Positions 24,201-36,059 of a stretch of 64,000 nucleotides of DNA are shown here, piece after piece. Location of the stretch: NCBI GenBank assembly GCA_015039365.1, contig WION01000017.1:372001-436000 (forward strand), given 5' to 3'. This DNA comes from Amanita rubescens. Lineage: Eukaryota > Basidiomycota > Agaricomycetes > Agaricales > Amanitaceae. The notes below the pieces were generated by a model. It ran no database searches and was not told where the DNA came from. It saw only the letters and a list, made by a program, of their open reading frames with translations. The translations under genes were made by a program, and so were the position numbers. Within the stretch, counting starts at the first letter, position 1. Every line of letters begins with the position of its first letter.

Positions 24201-25092
24201 CCAAACCGGAACCTCCTCGAGCCTGCCGAGCGACATGTGAGCCTTGTAAGTTGTCGGGGAGTTTCGCAGAAGACGATGACGTGCGTACCTCGTAACCGCT
24301 CAGGGTATTGTGTCAATGATGTTTACTAGTAGCTGTACCACCTGCCCGAGCACCGTCAGTCTGAAATGAGCTTGCGAGTGGACCAGGGAAAGTGCTGAGT
24401 CATCGGGGAGCGACAGCGGTAGTTCCTCGTCGAGATGATGAAGGGTCTCAAGGAACCAGAACATGTAAAAGGATATGCACCTGCCGTGAATGGTGGAGGT
24501 GGAGGTGGGAGGGACTCGAGAACGCCTATTAGCATAGAACCCGAGGAGACTCTAGTTGGTCATTGTGTATGGCTGATGCATATTGAACACGTTAACTTTG
24601 TACATTACGATCAGATTCGAGACTTTAGCAATACTCTAATCTTTTGCTTTATCATTTTCCGCAGACTTATCGCTAATGAAATATCTATGCTGTCGACCAC
24701 TTAGATCAATGTGATTATTCTTTTTCAAGAGACTACTGTCCCGCTTTCTGGACATATCTTTACCCACCGTCTAATGCAATGTGAATGATCGGAACTCGGT
24801 CATGGAAAGATCATAGATGTATTGTTGACGAGACAAGGATACTCTCAACGGAGATAAGAAACTGAAACGATAAAAATGAGTGGGTGCCTAAGCAAACTCA
24901 ATATACAGTCAAACATGATACAGACGCGCCCGGACAAGATTCAAAATCAAATACAGTGCCAACGGCACCCATTGGTTGATGCACCATCCTAAATGTGGAC
25001 CATGCGTTAGCCTTGTGTTGAACGCCTGTCATGCCTTTGGACTTACCGAGTCAGCAGTAGGGCCAGTCTACGATAGTCAATAACGTCAGGAT
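21211..25092. other. Long gene-poor stretch
   Basis: About 3.9 kb in which I can support no gene. Open frames on both strands (for example 21298-21702 and 22663-22875 minus, 22123-22386 and 24435-24704 plus) have no recognisable domains and do not chain through plausible introns. A pyrimidine-rich stretch lies at 22975-23130. The short sequence GCATATAGTCGA with a nearby CGTAC occurs near 23560 and again near 23688. Confidence 0.4.
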
Positions 25093-25392
25093 TCAGTACA
25101 CGGTGTCGAATTTGACCTTTTTGCTCACCAATCCCAAGCTCGCGACACCAACGGCAGGTATATTCAGGTCTACATCCACGAGGCTAGCACCTGAGCGAGC
25201 GACCTGGATCGAGCACCAGTCACGAGAACGATAGTTGAAACTATTTTGGCTTACCGTATTGGCGGCTGGTTTGCTCAGTGGTAGACCTTTTGCTTGGGCA
25301 ACGTCTAAGTAACACTCAGTCTGAATCACTTCGAAAGCGCGTCAAGACTTACAGTATGAAAAAACGAAAGTGGTTAATAATGCGAGTCGCAT
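25093..25392 (-). CDS. Short predicted secreted peptide
   Basis: Exons 25353-25392, 25255-25304, 25093-25203 with introns 25305-25352 and 25204-25254; 201 nt, 66 aa. The first exon encodes a signal-peptide-like N-terminus (MRLALLTTFVFSYYVAQA), then a 48-residue mature part with few charged residues, rich in Val, Ala and Ser, ending KKVKFDTVY. A TATATAG lies about 50 bp 5' of the start. The second intron has a good donor GTAAGCC and acceptor TCCAG; the first acceptor was chosen to keep the frame. Without splicing the frame is broken. Function unknown. Confidence 0.4.
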
Positions 25393-26660
25393 TATGTGCA
25401 GTGCAGTGGTCACTGTCGATGACCACTCGAGCCTTTGTTGCTCGCACAGCGACACTATATAGCCCAGAAAAATGATCAGACAAGGACATGGCTAATGTAG
25501 GTATGAAAGAGACATCCTGGTTACGGCCTGTGGACGCGATGCAAAGTACGTGGTCAAGTGGGAAATGTGCGAACAGTAGAGATTGTTGACATGCCCAGCA
25601 ATTTGCGACCGAACTTTAACGTCGATACAAACGACCATCTAAGTAAGGCCGGAATGAGTAGTTTTCCCCATTTGGAACACACCTTGAACGTCTCGCGTGT
25701 GCGAGTACGTGTTGAACAAAGGGAGTGACGAAGGTAAACAAATTTGCAGCAATGTATGGCGGCTGCGTGAGTCTGCGTTACCACGAGATGACGTGGTTGC
25801 GATCTTGGAAATATTGGACAGGCTGGACGTGCGTGGCAGTGGTGTAGCATCAGCTTCCCTGAACGACTCGAGAATCATACTATCCATTCAGGTATAACTT
25901 TCGGACGAAAAATTAATGAAGCTACCAGAAGGCGGAGGAATCGCAGGCAAACTGCTGAAGATGGGAGGCTGGCGGAGCGTGGGATGTGCTTGTGCATGTG
26001 GCTTTCCAAAAGAAGTAGCGCAAGTTAGTGGGCGTCATAGCCTGCAGCCCAAGTTCGACTCTTCGTTCCACTGAACCTCAGAATCATTATTTTCTTCTGC
26101 GTCAGATTTTGACAATTACGACCGAATCCATTACTAGTATTCTTGAACGCGGGAGTAAGGCACGGGGAAAGGGGGTGACGTGCGTATTACCCAATCGAGA
26201 GCCGAGAAAGAGCTTTCATCTCCCGTTAAGAGGTTTTGGTAGTCATTATTAGATCGCCCATACGGTTTCATGTAAATGCACTAGGTCATAAGTACTAACA
26301 ATCTGTCTATTTTCGAGATAGTTGAATGTTGAACGCGTTTCGGCTAATAATTGCGATGCCGGCCGGAATAATGATTACCGCTTCGGAACTAGCGCTGACG
26401 TCCGTACCCGGCCACCACACTGGCTTTATACATACCCAAAACATTACGGAGCACACTCGCGGTTCCTCTCTCGCGGTTCTTCCTTCTCACAAGCTTCAAC
26501 TATTTCGTGTGGCTGGATTTGCGCCTGTAACACAATGATGGCGCGATCCTCCTTGCGGTACCCTGCCACATTGGACCCTGACGGGTCGATTGAACTTTGA
26601 CTCACTCCGCAATCCATTTTCGGTTCAACGGTTCCCAACTCTCTAAAATTTACCTCCACA
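25393..26660. other. Stretch without a supportable gene
   Basis: Overlapping open frames on both strands without domains. The right end is presumably the promoter of the gene at 26661; a TTTATACATAC tract lies about 230 bp before its start. Confidence 0.4.
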
Positions 26661-27295
26661 ATGCTTCCCAACACCACCAGCGAAAGAGAAAAATTCGAAT
26701 TGGATTCGGTAGTGCAACAGTGGAAGGTGTACGCCGAAGCCCTTGCTGAGCGGGTGACAAAATATGAGGCATTGCGCAAATATGATTTTAAAAGTGAGAA
26801 TTCTTCACGCCCCATTACTCCCTTGTTCATGTTTGATTAGCCCGAAAATACAATGAACCTCAGGCTGAGCATCCGCGTAAGAAGAAGAGGAGAGAGGATG
26901 ACGTTCAATGGCAGACCATCCCGGCGGAAACGACTCGGACCCCAGAGAGTTTTTGGCGTCCTCAACCCGAGCCAACTCGAACAAGCGGGTGTACTTGCTG
27001 TAGTGGTGACCGTAAGTATCAGCAACTACCTCCTTAAATACTTACTGATTTTCGAGCAGAACAAGTGTTAGGCTTAACTAGAGCGGCCGTTTATGCCTTT
27101 AATGTGTTAAACACCCAGGCGGAAGCCGCTCAGCCTTATGACCCTTACAGCAGGGTTAGAAAGTGGCTGGACGCAACCAGCGTCTGGTGGTATAAAGCTG
27201 AGGCAGAGACAAATAATACTACCGAAAAAGTTGACCAGGACAATAATGTTGCTCCCTTCGCATGGATAAATTGGGACACGAGACGAGCTCTATGA
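26661..27295 (+). CDS. Unrecognised small basic protein, paralogue 2
   Basis: Exons 26661-26793, 26841-27011, 27060-27295 (first coordinate uncertain by one base); about 540 nt, 179 aa in one frame. The N-terminal exon encodes a charged helix (VVQQWKVYAEALAERV). The middle exon holds PRKKKRRE, a basic cluster in the same place as in paralogue 1, then a Pro/Thr-rich linker ending SGCTCCSG. The last exon has LTRAAVYAFN and YDPYSRVRKWL, matching LTKATLYAFD and YNDPCARIQSWL of the protein at 19204-19781. The extra intron is absent from paralogue 1. Unknown function. Confidence 0.65.
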
Positions 27296-27999
27296 ACATC
27301 GGAGTCAACAGGTGTGCTTTTTCCCGCTCATCCTCTGTTTGACAACTGGTTCTGATAATTGGCGAAAGGAGTCTAATGTGGTTGCGGGTTTGAGTCGTCG
27401 GATTATCCTATACTTCTCGCACGAGAGGTGCTACCATAGTTAATTTACGATTGGTATATATGAGTTGCCAGATGTGAATCATAGACGCGTTCACCGTTCA
27501 AGCTAAACGCGGTGTTTGCTGGGTTGTTGACAGCCAATCAGAAGCCGAGTCAGGCCTCGATCTGACAACGACTTCTTGATCCTCTCTGACATGTTTACAA
27601 AACGACTCATGGCGGAGAATTTTATGCTCTCAAGTGTATTCAATCCTGGTGTTCGCCATGTAGAAGTAACCAGAGCAGACGAACGGGAGGGGTTTGACTG
27701 CTCTGAAAATGTCCGCACGGCGCAAGTGTGCATCCTTTCTCGCTTCTCATCTCTGATGGGAACATGGTCTCTACTAGGCTTTTCTTCAGCTCTTTTCGGC
27801 CCATCAAACCCAATCCCGGTAGCTGCTATAGGAAGGGGTAAAGTCGAAAAGGCGCACCTACTCCAACCGCCAACACCACCTTCCAGATGTACATGGGAGT
27901 CCGTCGTTATGAAATCCTCCCTCAATGAGCCTTGAATCACGTTTCGGCTCTGGTCTGTATAGTCATCGTCCATGCTCGATGTCAGCGACATTTGCCCAT
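27296..27999. other. Stretch between paralogue 2 and the nitrate cluster
   Basis: Contains the duplicated segment 27507-27580. A 162-aa minus-strand frame (27503-27991) is open but featureless, and its overlapping plus-strand frame is also open, so neither is called. Confidence 0.4.
27507..27580. repeat. Segment duplicated downstream of the 19204/26661 gene pair (copy 2)
   Basis: Counterpart of 20071-20145 (GCGGTGTTTG, GGGTTGTTGACAGCCAATC). See that entry. Confidence 0.5.
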
Positions 28000-29897
28000 C
28001 TACAACGGGTCGTCGTCTGTCTCCGAATAAGGGTTGGGGTTCAACATGTCCTTGTCATCATGCCGAAGGGAATCGAATGTTGTCAAAGATGACTTCAGTC
28101 TAATGGTTCGAGTAGGAGCTACTTTGTTCCATTCGTCAGCTAGAAGGTTCTGGTCGGTTAGTACTTCGCCGTTTCTTCACGAACTCGCAATAGTCATTAG
28201 TTTCTAGAATTCGGTACATTAACGTACCGCAGCAAGACGAATGTACTTCAGTTACATTTAACGTTCTTTGTACAGATGCCATACGGTCTTATTCTGTACA
28301 CGTAGCAAGGCAGTTCCAATCGTGGCAACTCCCAGAGCAACACATCCAAGACAAAGGAACGCTTTCGCATAATGCGTGCCAAAACCGAGAAACATGAGGT
28401 TGAAGATAAGGCCGCCCAACGTGCCTGCTGCACCGACGATCCCCATCACTTTGCCATTGTTCACGGGGTCGATAAACGGGACGATGCCGAATGTTAAGCC
28501 GCACACAGCCTCGACGAAAAAGCTGAAAAATACCATCAATACGATGGACGTCGACAATGATATCAAGAGGCCAGCGCTAAAGCCAATCAAGAATACACCC
28601 TCGAGCACCATGCCGATTGAGAGCGCGAGGATGCGGCCCGGGATGTGGAATCGGCGTGCCATGGAATCGGAGAAGAGCCCACCGCTGAGGCGCGAGCAGA
28701 TATTCAAGAGGCCGAAAATGGAACCGATGTAGGCCCCTGTGGACGGATTTAAATGAAACTGTTTCTCGTATACGGTGCCGATGATGTTGTCGATGGCGAG
28801 CTCGATTCCGAAAGAGCAAGCATACGTGCACACCATTATCAGCACCGCGGGATTTACGAGCACTTTGAAGAAGTTATTGAGAGCAGATAAAGGAGATTCG
28901 TTGCGTTTAACGTCCGCAATTGTCTCGTCGTCGGCTACTTCCCCGACAACATCCTGATTATCGGCCTCGTTGACAGGGATATCGTCCGGGGATTTTTCGT
29001 CTGCCTCCCCCTTTCCTTTCTCTGTTGAAGGAAGTCTGTCTATACCCTCGTTCGCAGCGAGTCCACTCGGCTTAAGCCAATCGCCGTGTGGTGTGTCCGT
29101 GGAAAACAAAAGCGTAGCGATGGCGACCAGGATACATAGACCAGCAGGAATGACGAAGACAACACGCCATGCCTTCGACACCGGCAAATGGTGTCTTATA
29201 CCACCATAGATGGCGGGCATCACGAGATATGTAATCCCCGCGCCCATGTTTCCCCAACCCCCCGCTATGGCATTTGCCGTGCCGACGGCTGAAGGAGAAA
29301 ACATTTGTGTCATCCAGAACTGACAAGGGACGAATGTCGCTCCCAGAATACCAATGAAAAGGCTGGGATGTGAGAGATGAAAATTCCAACGTAGCGGGTC
29401 AAAGCGAGGAACACAAACCGTATTACGATTAGATCTTGAGAGTTTTTCAAAAGACCCGTCATGGCACAGGGAATCGAACCGGCCAAGAGCAGTACAGCCA
29501 TGACACGACGGGGACCAAAACGTTCACAAAATGGACCAACTACGCAGCGAGCGACTATCACATCGCAATTAGCTTCAAACCTGGGAACCTTGGGAGGTGG
29601 ATGGTTTACCGACGGTAGCAGCCACGGCGACTACGTTCGAATCATAAGCATGACTTGATGATATCCCAAGGTCTTTCGCGATGTACGAGATTAGCGGAGG
29701 GATCGAGTACCATGCGAAAAATGCCGTCATGAACGCTAACCATGCCTATAACCGCATCAAGAACCTCCCGCGAAAACGAGGCGTTACGCAAATACCATGT
29801 GTAATCCCCTCATGTGAGGCTTTCCTAGCGAATAAAGACAGAAGTTGGTCGCCTTTCCATGCTGGTCAACATGGATCTCCTTGGCAAAGAATTGCAT
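28000..29897 (-). CDS. Nitrate transporter of the NRT2/CrnA type (MFS), copy 1; splice donor of intron 1 damaged
   Basis: Exons (5' to 3'): about 29788-29897, 29610-29745, 29419-29554, 28300-29362, 28000-28149. Exons 2 and 3 are each 136 nt, exactly as in copy 2. Twelve-helix nitrate/nitrite porter recognised by GGWGNMGAGITYLVMPAIYG, the CERFGPRRV loop, GILGATFVPCQFW and the GTLGGLIFNL end. The long central loop is acidic, as in the family. The C-terminal exon gives a hydrophilic tail (LADEWNKVAP). It imports nitrate with protons across the plasma membrane for the reductases downstream. Odd: the end of exon 1 reads TTTGCG followed directly by TAACGC, while copy 2 has TTTGCG|GTGTGC; one base appears lost. 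Splicing at the next GT (GTAACG) shifts the frame into a stop. An upstream GT (ATG|GTATTT) would keep the frame and drop three residues. Pseudogene or alternatively spliced gene. Confidence 0.8.
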
Positions 29898-30971
29898 GCG
29901 AACGGGTAGGAAGGCTTTCATTACACACGTCAAGACGGTCTTATATATGCAATGGTGCCCCACACCACGTTTCTTTGACCACGAGGCTCAGGAACCAGGG
30001 ACGTCATGTCAAGGAGGTCCGTCATTGCGTATTGATCGGCACAATAAAAGGAAAGATCCTATATATAGGACTGCCGACCTTTGGAACTACAAGCGTTCCA
30101 AACACTCTTCATTTTAGGTCCTGGTGTCCACACCAATGTTGCGAGCCAAATTAAATGCCGACATCCAGACCCCCCGAGTCCCGACACAAAGATAAACATC
30201 GCTCAACGGCTATGCGTCCCAACAGTGGGAACAATGTGATGGGGCCAGAACCCCTGTCGTACAAGCCAAAAGATGAACCTTCCTTCAGATTTGACGCAAC
30301 CTTAGGATCATTTGACATATCATTCACATATGATGTCATTCAAGGGTGCTTTTTTGGCGCACGTGTTGCCGTCAATTGTGATACAAGCTGCACAGCGCAT
30401 CAAAGTAGCGTCTTGATCGGCGCAAACCACGAAATCTCACGCAGCCATGCCGGGTTACCGATTTGATGCCCCCCAAAGTCATATTATAGTTTCAAGCTTC
30501 GGGTACAATTATTTTTAACTTCTCTAGTACTGGGACATCCTATCTCGGAGTAGTGTGAGTGTAAATAGTTCGACGTTCGATGTCGGCTTCTCCCGCTGAT
30601 ATAATATCCATTCATCATATCGCGTTGCAGAGGTGTGAAGTTGACGATGAACTTGGGATAGAATACAGCGTTGTCAAAGGTCACCCTATCTTCCCAAGTC
30701 ACGAGTTGGTAGAACTCTTGAATCGGCTACAGTACACCTTCAAACGCAAGCGTTTTTTCTCCAACCGTCAGACGAAAGGTTATGGCAAAATGCAGAATGT
30801 ATAATATTATACTGGCTCTGGCTGTGATGTGTGATTGGGGTGGTCAAATTAGTATTGCTTGAAGGAAAAGGGTCGTTGATGATTGCGGATGCATGGCCTA
30901 TAGCCTATCTGATCGCGTCAGACGCAAAACGAACTGCACTTACTTTCCTGGTTAATTATAAGTTATCAGCC
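29898..30971. other. Upstream region of transporter copy 1
   Basis: The first 60 bp beyond the start codon resemble the sequence 5' of copy 2 (GCTTT then CACGTCAAGACGGTCTTATAT against GCTTTGACACCAGTCAAGG). Further out no gene is supported; frames at 30155-30466 plus and 30484-30702 minus have no domains. Confidence 0.4.
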
Positions 30972-31001
30972 AGTAGCGATATGACGTGATGCTAAGGTGG
31001 A
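30972..31001. repeat. 30-bp direct repeat, left copy
   Basis: AGTAGCGATATGACGTGATG followed by CTAAGGTGGA; identical in all 30 positions to 33246-33275, same orientation. The flanks on either side differ. Confidence 0.8.
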
Positions 31002-33245
31002 CGAGGCCTGAAAGGACTCGGTATCTTGCTGACGCGGCTTTAACCGACCAATTGGCCGGCGAGACCCGAGACACGCTAGTAGACGCTAGTGCGCACGGCA
31101 TTTTCCGGCACAACAACATTTTCCGGCAAACGTCCCCGGATCCCCGGACAGACGCGAGACATAACACAGGTCGTGCGGCGAGACGCAACTCACTGCGCTT
31201 TTCCACTCTGACAAAGAAGACAAAGATGTCAACATTCCCGGTGATAAAGAAGACGCGACCGATATGGATTATTCCGTCAGTTGCTGTGTCCTCTGCCTCC
31301 CCAAATCTGTTCGTCTTCTCTCAGCTCTGTCACTCTCTTCTGCTCTCTCGTGTCGACATAACACCTACACAAGGTATGTGTTCCCAATCTAAACCGTTCA
31401 ATTGTGCTGACCAGCTATGTTTCATGACTATCCTGCCTCAACTTTCGTACTCACCGCACGAAACCCCTCTTCCCTACCACCGACTATCCGTCCTAGCCTT
31501 TACCCGCCCTAGCCGACGCCGCTATTACCCTTAATTCTATTGCTATCGCTATCGTATACGTGTCCTTGTACGCAATATCGCCTGTCCGCGTTACCAAGCC
31601 TCCGCTTCGGCCTCTTGCATCCTCTAGCATTTGATTAATCGCTTCTTTAATATGGCCAACAACCAGCTGTCTAATTCTACCACTGTATCGGGCTCCCGGC
31701 CTTGTTCTACAGCCTCGCACTCAAGCAAAGTTGTCGCTCCTCTACCTTTATCTTGTCATGCTTCTCAGACGGCTCTTGCGTTCCAATCAAACGCAGCTTT
31801 CACTCGTGCTCTAGTTCAACCGACGCCTCCCACTGTGGTCCGCGAGAAGGACCCGTCATCACTCGCTACTCCTGCGCGTCTCCCAGAACTTTCTCCTCTA
31901 TGTATACCGGCGGTTCCAACCGCTTTGTCTTTGCCTGCAGACACGCCTAGTACCACTGCAGTCGCGAGTCCAAAGAGCGACTCGTCTCACATTAGCAAGG
32001 AACCCTCTTCTGGATCTCAAGAGGACGGAGAGTTGGAGGACTTGAAGTCCTCCGACGTCGAGATCTTTTTGTCTTCGCTTGGTCTTGAAAACGCTGTGCC
32101 CAGTGCGCATACATCGACAGGTTTGTTTATATTCAACGCTATATCGACAATTCCTTGACCCTTATGAACAGCGCCCGACTCTGAACATGTTCCTGAGGAC
32201 GTTCATGTCTCCCCTACCGTTACACAACAGCAAAAGACAGCTAATGTATCGGATGACATCCTTTTGCCTCAATTGCCGCCAGCTCCCTTGCAGTTAAAAC
32301 ACTCGTCTCTCTGCCGACTATTTCTGCGCGCTTGAACAAGACGAGGAGCATGACCAACACAAGCTCGCCGTGACTCACGCTGTTAACTCACTCGCTCGCC
32401 CTCCTGCCGACCGGAATAGCTCGTAATCGACGCTTCGCCCAAAGACTCGGAGATGCCGTTTCGTCTAGCTCTTTCAAAGGTCGCTTAACGCGTTCCTTGT
32501 TTCAGATTCTTTACTCCAGCACTGCATCTCGCAGCTGTCTTTTAACAAGACAGCTGGATCACTCGTTGCACGACGTGACGGGACACCACACATTTGCGCT
32601 CACCATTCGAAGCACTCCTGGTGGCTGGTCCCCCCAGCAGCCGTGTACATGTTGGGCCGGCCACCATTCAGAATCAACATGACCTAAATCGCGACGAGGC
32701 CCGAGACGAGACCTTCTCCAGCTCGACGCTCTTCTCCTCTAACGGTGAGATCCGACACATTCCTCTATCCGGAACTCATGATGACCGTCTTCCTCTAGGT
32801 GAAAAGCCCGACTTGTGCATTTGCCCCTGCCTTCCGAGTAATGTCTGCCGACAAATCAACTCTCTTTGTCTCAAGAGTCAAGACCGACACCGGAGTTCGG
32901 ATCGCAGTGCCTGCTACATTGCCCTTGCCTTCCCTTGCGCTCGTAGCGCATGCAGTGGTTCGACCTTGATTGTATCGCCTGACTCCCCAACTCGGAGTGT
33001 CTTCTTGCTGGAATTTCAGAGTCCGTGGCGTTGGAATATGATCTAGTCGATCTTGTTAGCAGTTGAAGGTACCCGAATACCAAGCATTGTATGTTATTTT
33101 CAGGCATTCCTGATAGGATCTCCACACAGTTGCTGAGCATGCATATATTATTGCATTTCTTAACATATATTATGGACATATTGTAAGGCAGTGCACGTGA
33201 ATGTGGCCTCGGACCATGCCACGCGATGCGGTGGCCCACTTCTCA
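31002..33245. mobile_element. Candidate 2.2 kb insertion between 30-bp direct repeats
   Basis: The block between the two identical 30-bp repeats has a pyrimidine-rich, codon-structured composition on the plus strand unlike its flanks. It carries pieces of open reading frame in shifting phases (31651-32330, then about 32312-32425, then about 32841-32970), as expected of decayed coding DNA. No transposase, reverse transcriptase, terminal inverted repeat or poly-A tail is seen, so the class is unknown. A duplicated target site of 30 bp would be unusually long; recombination between short repeats is an alternative. Confidence 0.35.
31651..32428 (+). pseudogene. Decayed Ser/Pro/Thr-rich coding sequence
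   Basis: Starts MANNQLSNST, continues as a Ser/Thr/Pro/Ala-rich low-complexity protein to an acidic GELEDLKSSDVEIFLSSLGLE. A GT-AG intron (32119-32170) joins it in frame to APDSEHVPEDVHVSP and PQLPPAPLQL. A frameshift near 32305 then leads into a second open stretch (DYFCALEQDEEHDQ, HAVNSLARPPADR) ending in a stop at about 32425. The product is unrecognised; it may be the first ORF of a mobile element or an ordinary gene that decayed. Confidence 0.4.
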
Positions 33246-33275
33246 AGTAGCGATATGACGTGATGCTAAGGTGGA
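33246..33275. repeat. 30-bp direct repeat, right copy
   Basis: Identical partner of 30972-31001, 2244 bp apart. Confidence 0.8.
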
Positions 33276-33780
33276 TGACACCCTCGGCATATGCCGTTAC
33301 CGGAGCTTTGCAAAATTCCAGTCGGCAACAGTCGGCAACAACCTAAATTCCCTCTTTCCTCACTGCTCAGAAAATGAACGTCTCGAGACAAATCGTAAAC
33401 CCGAACCGTACTGTCAAGATCACCGCGCCAGTTTCGTCGACGGGGAGGATCTAGTACCAGGGTTTGACCTTCAGCGCTTCAGCCGACGCGGTAAATTTGC
33501 CAACTGCGCTGGCGCTGACAGCTGTAGGTGAGCATCTGTTTTCTTCTCTTCTTTGACGGGAATCCAGGAGCGTGCTCTTGCCCATAGCCCGGATCCGCTC
33601 TTCAAATCTAATCATCTTGGAAGTTGTCTTTGGTACGAAAAGGCGAATCTAAGCGCCGCCGTCATCATTTCGTCCAGCAATACCGATTCTCAGAGACGAG
33701 AAAGGTCAATAAGCATCTGATCCTTCGGGCCACACGTCCGACAACTCTCGTGGTGATAGAAATAGCAGTTCGTACATACT

Positions 33781-35690
33781 TCAATTAGGAGCTGCTTCCT
33801 TGTTCCACTCTTCTGTCGGAAAGTTCTGGTACGTCCGCATTTCGTTCTCCGGTCCCCGAGCTCACGACTTTTTTTTTACTTTTTTTTTTTTTAATTCCTA
33901 GTTTAGGCCCCGTGGCGCTAGTAGCGCATGTAGCGCATCGACGGTCTCACAACTGTTATCGGTAGCCCGCAACTGGTACATCAAATTTACCGCCACTTCG
34001 ATCACCTACATCCCATGTTATGTATCCTACAAATGCCTTCTATTGTACAAGTGCCATATGGTCTTGTTCTGTACACGTAGCAAGGCAGATCCAACCGTAG
34101 CAACACCCAAAGCAACACCTCCAAGGCAAAGGAATGCTGCCTGATAACGCGTACCAAAGCCAAGAAACATAAGGTTGAAGATGAGGCCGCCCAAAGTGCC
34201 CGCTGCGCCGACGATCCCCATGACTTTGCCGTTATTGACGGGGTCGATGAATGGGACGATACCAAATGTTAAGCCGCACACGGCCTGGACGAAGAAACTG
34301 AAAAATACCATCAATACGATGGATGTTGACAACGACACCAGGCCGACGCTGAAGCCGATCAAGAATACACCTTCGAGTATCATTCCCATCAATAGCGCGA
34401 GAATGCGGCCTGGGATATGGAATCGGTGTGCCATGAAATCGGAGAAAAGTCCGCCGCTAAGGCGTGAGCAAATGTTCAAAAGGCCGAAGATGGATCCAAT
34501 GTAGGCTGCTTTGGAAGGATTTAGTTTGAACTCCTTTTCGTATGCGCGACCAATAATGTTGTCGATGGCAAGCTCGACACCGAAAGAACAGGCATACGTG
34601 CACGCCGTTATCAGCACCGCGGGCTTCAGGAGCACTTTAAAGAAGTTATTGAAGGCGGATAATGTTGATTCGTTGCGTCTAACATCCGCAATGAACGATT
34701 CGGCGTCGGCTGCGACGACCTTCGTCGTCACTCCATCACCATCGTCCCGATCATCAGCCTTGTTGACGCCAATCTCGGCAGATGTTCCTTTGTCTGTCTT
34801 GCTCTTTCCCTTCTCTAGTGAAGGAAGTTCGTCTACAACTTCGTCCGAAGTAGGTTCATCCGGCGCAAGCCAATCACCATGTGGTGTATCTGTGGAAAAC
34901 AAAAGTGTAGCGATGGCGACCAGGATACATAGACAAGCAGGGATGACGAAGACAACACGCCATGCTTTTTTCGCCGGCAGATGGTGTCTTATACCACCAT
35001 AGATGGCGGGCATCACGAGATACGTAACGCCGGCGCCCATGTTGCCCCAACCGCCTGCTATGGCATTTGCTGTGCCAACGACTGAAGGAGAGAACATTTG
35101 TGTCATCCAGAGCTGGCAAGGGACGAACGTCGCCCCCAGAATGCCAATGAAAAACCTGATTGCGAGATTGAAATTCCAACCTAGAGGGTCAAAATAAGGA
35201 GCACGAACCGTAAGACAATCAGGCCATGAGCGTTCTTCAAAAGACCCGTCAAGGCGCAGGGGATCGAACCGGCCAAGAGCAGTGCGGCGATTACACGACG
35301 AGGGCCAAAGCGCTCGCAAAACGGGCCAACGACGCAACGAGCAACTATGCGATCGCCATGAGCTCTGCGCGCACGAATAGCTGGGAAGCGGATGATAGCT
35401 TACCGATAGTTGCAGTCACGGCGGCGACATTCGAGTCGTAAATTTGACTTGCTGATATGCCAAGGTCTTTCGCGATGTAGGATATCAACGGAGGTATTGA
35501 GTACCACGAGAAAAATGCCGTCATGAACGAGAACCATGCCTATAATTTATTGAACATGTCACGTTCCTGGCAAGCACACCGCAAATACCATGTGCAGCGC
35601 TCTCATGTGAGGCTTTTTGAGCGAGTAAAGGCAGAAGTTGGTCGCCTTTCCCTGCTGGTCAACGTGAATCTTCTTGGCAAAGAATTGCAT
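33781..35690 (-). CDS. Nitrate transporter of the NRT2/CrnA type (MFS), copy 2
   Basis: Exons 35580-35690, 35404-35539, 35209-35344, 34075-35155, 33781-33825; 1509 nt, 502 aa, one frame, the usual size of fungal NRT2 proteins. All introns have GT-AG ends. Motifs: HVDQQGKAT at the N-terminus, AWFSFMTAFFSWYSIPPL helix, CERFGPRRV, GILGATFVPCQLW, GGWGNMGAGVTYLV, an acidic central loop, and the last helices with GTLGGLIFNLMFLGFG. The short tail (FPTEEWNKEAAPN) ends 35 codons earlier than that of copy 1. It is a plasma-membrane nitrate importer. It is transcribed away from nitrate reductase, with about 1.25 kb between them that includes a relic third copy. The start codon used corresponds to the one in copy 1; a further short upstream exon cannot be excluded. 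Confidence 0.9.
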
Positions 35691-36059
35691 GATGGCACGA
35701 ATGCTTTGACACCAGTCAAGGTAGACTTATGTACAGCGAGAAGCTCTAGCGCCACACCATGTTGCTCTCAGGGTCGCGGCCATTAAGGGGAAACCCGTTC
35801 TGATGGCGGACTAGGAGTGCAGATAACGGCGTCTTTATTTGGTACGATTGTATCGAGCCGACCCTGGCATTCAATTCTGCCAATAACTGAACTCGCATCA
35901 TTCATTCCTTGTTCGGTGTCATGACTCGTTGTGGTGCTACCAGATGCATGGGCCCCTTCAGGATTCCAATTATATGACTTGTAAGTATACATACCGAACA
36001 TCACGGAAAACCGTGAACTGGGCTACAAATACCGTTCTACAAGCCCGTCGGATTGGGTA

